Positions 24,601 to 28,165 of a DNA stretch of 28,165 bases are shown here, one piece after another. The notes beneath the pieces were generated by a model. It made no database searches, was not told the origin of the DNA, and saw nothing but the letters and a program-made list of their open reading frames with translations. Source of the stretch: a virus. Where the stretch lies: IMG/VR virus record IMGVR_UViG_3300020473_001846, positions 1-28,165 of that record. The stretch is one strand, 5' to 3'. A program made the position numbers and the translations under genes. Position 1 is the first letter of the stretch, and each line of letters begins with the position of its first letter.

Positions 24601-26422
24601 GATGACGCAGAACCCCATCAAGTATCAGATTTACAAAAACGTTTGGGATACGCTTAGTGCATATGAGTATGCAGATGCGTTGGGTTCTGATCCAGACACT
24701 GCCAAGAGATGGATGAAAGCCCAGCGAAATCGAATGCCATTCTGGCGCAGGTTGCGCTATATACCAATGACTTCTACTGGGATTATTGGTAGGGCGATTG
24801 AGCACCTCTCGGGCGTGCCAAACGTAAAAGGTGAACGAGTTGTCCGCGATAACGTAATAGAAGTACCCAGTGATCAATGGGGTGATTTGCCCAAGGATTC
24901 GTTTGTATCGCAACTGAATATCGATGGGATACCTACGGGGATTAAAAAGCCAGTGAAAACGCTTGATGAGGCTATTGATGTAGCGTCAACGTTGATTAAG
25001 AGAAGTTCCCATACAGCACAAAACAGAGCGGCAGTAGCTGCAATTATTCAAAGGGATTTAGACATTCCCATATCTTGGGACAGCGACATTAACATGTGGG
25101 TTGCTAGGCAAAAAGTGACCAATGAAACAATCATACCTATGGTGACTAGATGGTTTAATGCCGGGTATTATACGCCGTTTGACTGGCTTGTGCCACAGCT
25201 TGAGGCGTACAATAAACAGAATCCAATTGGCTCATTTATAGCTCAACTAGTTGCCAATCAAAACCCACTCACCAGTCTAGCTATCGCATGGTCAACTGAA
25301 AAAGATCCGCATTTCAAAAGTGACTTGTACCGCGATGATCCAAATGCTTCTTCGTGGCAGAATTATGGAACACGGATGATGACATTTTGGAAGTACGGAT
25401 GGGCCAATATGGTGCCGCCATGGTTAGGGGGAAGCTCATACGACAAGCTAAAGTCAATTGGCAACCAGGACGTTAGAGGCAGGGTTCGCGGCGCAATGGA
25501 GACATGGTTTGATGCGCTCTTGGGAATCAAATACGAGAGTAATATCGAGTTGCCTGACGATATATCACGGCAGTTGACCCTGTTTGACAAGGACATGGGA
25601 AAGGCCGAGATGACTGCCATGGACTTTACAAGAAAACAATTCGATGACACAAAAGTTTCTCCGCAGGCTGAAGGCGTTGTGTTGCCGCAGAAGCTAGATC
25701 TAAACCGCCTAATTGACTACGCAAACGGCGATGACGTTCACAGGCCGAAAGAAGGCGAGCCTATTACGCCACGCCTAGCGAAGGACATGATTGATTTCTA
25801 CATGAAAACAAAGGCAAGGTTGGGGCTGAAAGCACTAGAGCGGTTGATTGCTGCCGTTGGTACGGTGCCACCGCTTCCAAGGGAGTGGCAAGCGGAAGAG
25901 GGTCCGGTGTTGGAACGGGGTAAAACAGATAAGGAAATCAAGCCTCCAACTGTGGAGGTTCCGCTCGAAACCTGGGGGTGGACGGGAGACACCAGGAAAA
26001 ATAGGGAGTTACTAAGTATTGCTGCGCTCCAGATGATGATTACAGGGTTGCCGATGGGATTTTACAACAACATTCTCAATAGGGAGAGTAGCTTCAATCA
26101 GGAAGAATTTAATTCATACCTACAGAAAAGGGTGATGGGTGCCAATGATGGCAGAAAATTAACACGCAAAGAGTTGATCAAAATTTCAAACATGTACAAA
26201 GAAAAGACCAAAGGATATAAACTTGTATATGAAATGTTGTTTGGCGCATTAGACGAGCGGGGTACTGTTGAGCAAGATCCAAAGGGTATTATCTCAAATC
26301 TGAGAACTCTGAAGACTCGCTTGAAGGATTACATTGACGAGCAAAAGAAAGCACGGCAGCACGGGGAGCCAATTCCAGGCAAAGAAAAGCCGGGTTACTA
26401 CGAACACAGAGAGGTAAAGTAA
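18656..26422 (+). CDS. Giant 2588-residue protein, probable ejected internal virion protein with an LPD38-like region
   Basis: The longest gene in the window, starting with GTG in a TAGTG overlap. Residues 15-42 are an Ala/Gly hydrophobic segment. Long charged helical stretches alternate with further hydrophobic segments at about 863-883, 936-951 and 1140-1190. A region at about 1740-2010 shows, in order, TVWNMPTLMRNMYTN (from residue 1751), DDYFRFSHWLKL (from 1875) and KPFFSFSALN (from 1963). From memory this order matches the large polyvalent protein associated domain LPD38 of giant phage proteins; a profile search is needed to confirm it. I found no complete polymerase, protease or transglycosylase motif. 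Probable role: part of the DNA-ejection apparatus that crosses the envelope, possibly delivering effector domains. Confidence 0.75.
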   Translation: MADKEVKTEDELKASVTATAAAPLLVAGAPFAALGAAGYGAYKLFKSGAQKLTKEEINQIKTLFKQKQKGQPRKQYRTRKVKDAPGKPLDPKHGTDIFVGGTTKAPFYSYEEGSKIDTPPLPAVTRVYDKESGRWIEIPTEAGYGQPGEQVIYKGVRQPETQKGGPLSVFVAHKPGDVDLLTFDKGNRQNTSNPAQMVGNNYLDLAKNLNRKFDRIPSKMNFMQFVSERLADFTPLVTGHFDKEGARRFIDNRQESNWIEGVFPTRKKLRLRKKRKIEKPDIPKDLAVSPYGQPRINLKERVEERWQRERDEYSVSRGEELGRPVVLIFKTGLLDAGDRGSRPMTFEERHLYGLEEFDDGRKQSPFWAKRHELVDELNKEKNVLMGRLEGYIKQLQNGQAAALDKIESVQREIVALSAKEKYRLIFFTEEEGRLSDEFNSLDPSKLNGWLKKHTKFLDRSMPWGTVPRQGQSLEWSMKNGEWDRIRIPVNMFTQEQWKEKVDRAIKGRLDNVKVPWNPAGDRRKLKIGEATSRLMYGRTDRPFLPTSDFTESEAARALATGNTLPASELRPLFDKYQQRLKEVLTDENIVNRAKMLYLAERDWRSRVTHHPMAVGEKELPLKPPSAHVTKKQYGSYLEKAKQALAWDVWKDFTRHEKEWKPAEDLRKIGIDPSTLKSASMVPDFSERATTAWKWLVGTIEPKNTWFDVPWTEGRWGVGNPFKADDSVVHGAANLLGSLFKGIYQGVVATPMGWDSEGKAESVDIPVWALRHDALDSRATSVINLLRGDDPESSFRGLFGLRWKVRKSWDPSANNGKGAWKGGWVAADSWTASDYRDKDDKELEVISKYDDMDAVEVAAHVAENLPIELTALAMFFPTIAAGMWDILAEPFSGRNANESAEVLKQKMNHFSVGMVESLAKHMGDPKAGLVDEGAITQFLWLLPFGQLSAGMMRSLLRTRLGQYAQNKLLTPETYGYKKESMPYSEYDMPHSPTIPRRDLVLDKTSGKLVPWEKAVDDLVEQAKKKAIDETGSPLTPAAELEARQAYSLKTKTLYGECVRILFKKTQALDKTRKYLEKFRKIILEEAELANAGKQGKLTPEQFQRTARKYWAMQSAQTRLEIATEVAKQTLKSHATNVPNPYLPLLPRTVGVVLNYLPRITQQLTVMGMPGVGYNPLSVFETVGLFVDWALAMEGRGMLAAYLSKPSELLPAAFAQKQAELAWSVRRFDTTVRATAEAIPREHRQKVGDTLDGGGKAGTVGRDDLVTPAAREGSAMEALDKVRDSQARRVLKNNEKLGIDELSTGSEPHMMTARVFREEYLDVLSKPKHQGTPGHKRYSEIHIEIKSSQKKRLEDQYGNREMAIHFLHVKKAVYGGKKVPLRVLQEYPDLLRAYKRKHNMKPNTPILTPEMLTKRKGKFVPGDGKEARSRLYSMYEERLPLVVWNPTKQLVVETGANKATTLGAWEANPILKNQLKDPMKWSQAEANAAFMNMWGRDLSIVALEVSHGMKNIRFWNPLKDNGPSRAPGGWQHGMFENQAALNKFWWPQQYKSWGRLTHFLNRELQKHWGRETLGPRWSEVMKNMVDDLGGPGAKPAPGELGASTSALKMSEMRKRGYPLEALKKVGLEQNLVKRAVTGLAGANFAYQSFKLYKHMADDASIVFKGEGQPPLVKGFVSEFVDEVVVGVNQRGPWIKMSEETMFKGSNTPRYGPLAGRWVHESVYWHLKYAEELAYVAQHNRWSQHVSTWKALHTVWNMPTLMRNMYTNVLLYAPMNDMMMMGKNMNYYRRAFREMKEGGDLYKLAYEYGAFDGTFARTELSTQATTAVLKGFVGRKKITGVELQELARKLAKQDFDGLSDKAKFFLQETPGSLYSAMDDYFRFSHWLKLTGLDDTVRFFRKKGMDEGAAIRKAIEGADKSLLQEMANKVRKDWIDYENAPYFVNILRTPTEMGLGIKNMLFALAGKPFFSFSALNMHKSGPIRRWMTQNPIKYQIYKNVWDTLSAYEYADALGSDPDTAKRWMKAQRNRMPFWRRLRYIPMTSTGIIGRAIEHLSGVPNVKGERVVRDNVIEVPSDQWGDLPKDSFVSQLNIDGIPTGIKKPVKTLDEAIDVASTLIKRSSHTAQNRAAVAAIIQRDLDIPISWDSDINMWVARQKVTNETIIPMVTRWFNAGYYTPFDWLVPQLEAYNKQNPIGSFIAQLVANQNPLTSLAIAWSTEKDPHFKSDLYRDDPNASSWQNYGTRMMTFWKYGWANMVPPWLGGSSYDKLKSIGNQDVRGRVRGAMETWFDALLGIKYESNIELPDDISRQLTLFDKDMGKAEMTAMDFTRKQFDDTKVSPQAEGVVLPQKLDLNRLIDYANGDDVHRPKEGEPITPRLAKDMIDFYMKTKARLGLKALERLIAAVGTVPPLPREWQAEEGPVLERGKTDKEIKPPTVEVPLETWGWTGDTRKNRELLSIAALQMMITGLPMGFYNNILNRESSFNQEEFNSYLQKRVMGANDGRKLTRKELIKISNMYKEKTKGYKLVYEMLFGALDERGTVEQDPKGIISNLRTLKTRLKDYIDEQKKARQHGEPIPGKEKPGYYEHREVK

Positions 26423-26423
26423 A

Positions 26424-26921
26424 ATGGCATCGATTAGTTTTGGAGCAGGGGGCGCAGCTCGGAGCATAACTCAAGAAGGCGGCTACCGCCAAAAGGCAGG
26501 TTTGCTTCCCCCGCACATGGAAAAATGCACCGTCACCACGGGCAAGGTCTACCGGGTTGTTCCGGCGTATGCATGTGACACGTGGGAGATTTATATCGTG
26601 CTTGGTAGTGAAGACCCCATGGTGCGCGTGTTTGGGTTAGACGATGATTACGCTGGCAGTGGTATTCCGTCAGCGGGAACTAAGTTTGAGTTGAACATCA
26701 AGGATGATTATGAGTCAGGCGCAGGTGGTGGCTTTGACATGGCCTCGCTCTCCTCCAAGTCAATCATTGTTGATCAGGCATGGAAAGGCTTGATGTTCGA
26801 GGTTGAAGAGAAGGCGGCTGACGGTGACCCTGGCACGGCCACAATTAAAGTAAAGGCATACCGGTCTGGGCAGTGTACATTCGAGGGCACGTTTGCCGCC
26901 GGAACCCAAGAGGATAACTAG
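26424..26921 (+). CDS. Small virion-associated hypothetical protein
   Basis: 165 residues; GAGG lies upstream and the ATG follows the giant gene's TAA by one base. The sequence is Gly/Ala/Asp-rich with many beta strands (CTVTTGKVYRVVPAY, WEIYIVLGSEDPMVRVFGLDDD, KSIIVDQAWKGLMFEVEEKA, TATIKVKAYRSGQCTFEGTF) and ends in an acidic tail, consistent with a small beta-barrel. It sits between the ejection genes and the fibre gene, so it may be a fibre-attachment, tail-knob or tip protein. No family is recognised. Confidence 0.68.
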   Translation: MASISFGAGGAARSITQEGGYRQKAGLLPPHMEKCTVTTGKVYRVVPAYACDTWEIYIVLGSEDPMVRVFGLDDDYAGSGIPSAGTKFELNIKDDYESGAGGGFDMASLSSKSIIVDQAWKGLMFEVEEKAADGDPGTATIKVKAYRSGQCTFEGTFAAGTQEDN

Positions 26922-26930
26922 GAGTAAATC

Positions 26931-28165
26931 ATGAGCGTTCGCACAGGAATACGGATTGCAGGTTTCCCGGTTGAAACAACGGAAACGGCAACATCACTTA
27001 CAGTCACCACCGAGAGCACTCGTGACCTTATTCTAAATACGAACGAGGGCACAAACTCTGGCTCGATCACAATTCATGACGGCACTGCGGGTGACATTGA
27101 GCTTGCCCCAAAGGGGGCTGTTGTTGTCGAAGATGGTGACATCGAGCTAAAGCCGACAACAATCAGCACGGCCCACATCAAAACAACCGGTTCGCTGGAT
27201 GTTCGTTGTACCGATAACATGCGCCTGGGCACTGATGATGCTGATAGTGTTCGCATTGGCCGAACAAACACCGCGCTTGCAAAGGTTTACATTCGCTCGG
27301 GCAGTGATGATGATCTGGTTGTGTCAAACAGTAAGGTTGGCATAGGAGTAGATGACCCGTCTGAGGCTCTTGAGATTGATGGTGACATTCAGCTAAGTCC
27401 AACCGCAAGCAGCACGGCACACGTAAAGGTTCCATCTGGCTCGCTGGATATTCGTTGTGCAAATAGCCTAAAAATCGGCACGGATGGCGCAGACAGCGTG
27501 CGTATTGGTCGTACCAATACTACAGCAGCAAAGGTTTATTTACGCTCAGGAAACGATGACGACTTGGTTGTATCCAATGGTAAAATTGGAATTGGTACTG
27601 ATTCTCCAGCCCACGAGCTTGATGTTGCTGGTGACGTTCATGTCAGTGGTGAAGTCAAAACCGCTAACATTGGTTACACCGATGGCGACAATGCAATCAC
27701 TATCGCTGATGGCGGTGCCTGTACATTTGCAGCGGGTATTACATCGAATGCTGCGTCTAACACCTTTGGCACTACTACATTAGGAACAACGACAGCCGGT
27801 GCGCTTACGGCGGATTCTCTCGCTGTAGATAATATTTCTATCAATGGCACTGAGATTGACCTGTCATCAGGCGACCTGACCATTGACGTTGCTGGCGACA
27901 TTAAGCTGGATGCGGGCGGTGCGGACGTTGAGTTCTTGAATGCAGGTACTGAGTTTGGCCTTATCGGCGCTGACGGTTCAAACAATATGATCATTGAATC
28001 CACCGTTCAGGACAAGGACATCTTGTTCAAAGGTGATGATAATGGTTCGGTTATTACTGCGCTGACATTAGATATGTCAGAAGAGGGCGCTGCAACTTTC
28101 AACTCAAGCGTTACAGCAAACGGACCCATTGCGGCAGATGGAAGCCTTACGGTTAGTGGAACAAC
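26931..28165 (+). CDS. Tail fibre protein, N-terminal part (runs off the window)
   Basis: Starts at the ATG at 26931 behind AGGAG (26919-26924) and is open through the last base, so at least 411 residues are present and the 3' end is missing. Residues 69-150 and 151-233 are two copies of an 82-83-residue repeat, each with GDIxLxPTxxSTAHxK, a SLDxRC strand, DADSVRIGRTNT (or GADSVRIGRTNT), a YxRSGxDDDLVVSN segment and a GIG(T/V)D.P signature. The rest continues with short Gly/Asp/Thr-rich strands (ITIADGGACTFAAGI, DLTIDVAGDIKLDAGGADVEF). This is the composition of trimeric phage fibres that carry receptor-binding tips; the tip itself is beyond the window. Confidence 0.85.
   Translation, partial: MSVRTGIRIAGFPVETTETATSLTVTTESTRDLILNTNEGTNSGSITIHDGTAGDIELAPKGAVVVEDGDIELKPTTISTAHIKTTGSLDVRCTDNMRLGTDDADSVRIGRTNTALAKVYIRSGSDDDLVVSNSKVGIGVDDPSEALEIDGDIQLSPTASSTAHVKVPSGSLDIRCANSLKIGTDGADSVRIGRTNTTAAKVYLRSGNDDDLVVSNGKIGIGTDSPAHELDVAGDVHVSGEVKTANIGYTDGDNAITIADGGACTFAAGITSNAASNTFGTTTLGTTTAGALTADSLAVDNISINGTEIDLSSGDLTIDVAGDIKLDAGGADVEFLNAGTEFGLIGADGSNNMIIESTVQDKDILFKGDDNGSVITALTLDMSEEGAATFNSSVTANGPIAADGSLTVSGT
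27135..27629 (+). repeat. Two 82-83-residue protein repeats in the fibre gene
   Basis: The two copies are encoded at 27135-27380 and 27381-27629. At the protein level they match closely along their whole length, but DNA third positions differ often, so the duplication is old and both copies are under constraint. A third, degenerate start (GDVHVSG) follows directly. Confidence 0.85.

Noticed and set aside
26081-26095. RESSF near the C-terminus of the giant protein as a lytic transglycosylase active site
   Set aside because: Only the Glu-Ser pair matches; the following GA/Gln-rich segments of the transglycosylase family are missing.

Overview
The window reads as the packaging, head, tail and DNA-ejection module of a tailed double-stranded DNA bacteriophage of podovirus type. 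The evidence is the gene order (probable small terminase, large terminase, portal, scaffold, capsid, head-tail connector, tail nozzle, three large internal virion proteins, fibre) together with a recognisable large terminase, a P22-type portal and an HK97-fold capsid protein. There is no tape-measure, sheath or tail-tube gene in the usual positions, and the ejection genes are very large, which fits a short-tailed virus. The host is probably a Gram-negative bacterium, and the style (many small orphan genes, a 2588-residue ejection protein) resembles environmental, perhaps marine, phages; host and habitat cannot be proved from the sequence.

Layout. 1-549 has no convincing gene. It holds two families of short repeats (about 48-171), a dense run of small hairpins, many with three-base GNA loops (about 251-448), and a 19-bp tandem duplication (492-529). 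550-1841 carries a small membrane/coiled-coil protein (holin-like), a 25-residue membrane micro-ORF, the only minus-strand gene (a probable double ribbon-helix-helix regulator), and a helix-turn-helix protein that is the best candidate for the small terminase subunit. A stem-loop with a T-run ends directly at the start codon of the large terminase gene. 3733-4888 has four small unrecognised genes with membrane helices or Pro/Gly-rich tails. 4889-9200 is portal, scaffold and major capsid protein, closed by a strong intrinsic terminator at 9221-9255.

9301-15063 encodes a probable virion surface protein, a hypothetical protein, the connector, the 696-residue tail nozzle/hub candidate, a short beta-helix protein and two tandem paralogues. 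15065-26422 encodes three proteins (407, 782 and 2588 residues) that sit where the internal, ejected virion proteins of T7- and P22-like phages are found. 26424-28165 has another small virion protein and the start of a repeat-containing tail fibre that runs off the window.

From 3733 to 26422 most genes overlap by a few bases or abut (TAATG, ATGA, TAGTG junctions), so the module is probably translated as coupled polycistronic messages on the plus strand, with the terminator after the capsid gene separating head from tail expression. No DNA replication, integrase, tRNA, CRISPR or endolysin gene was seen.
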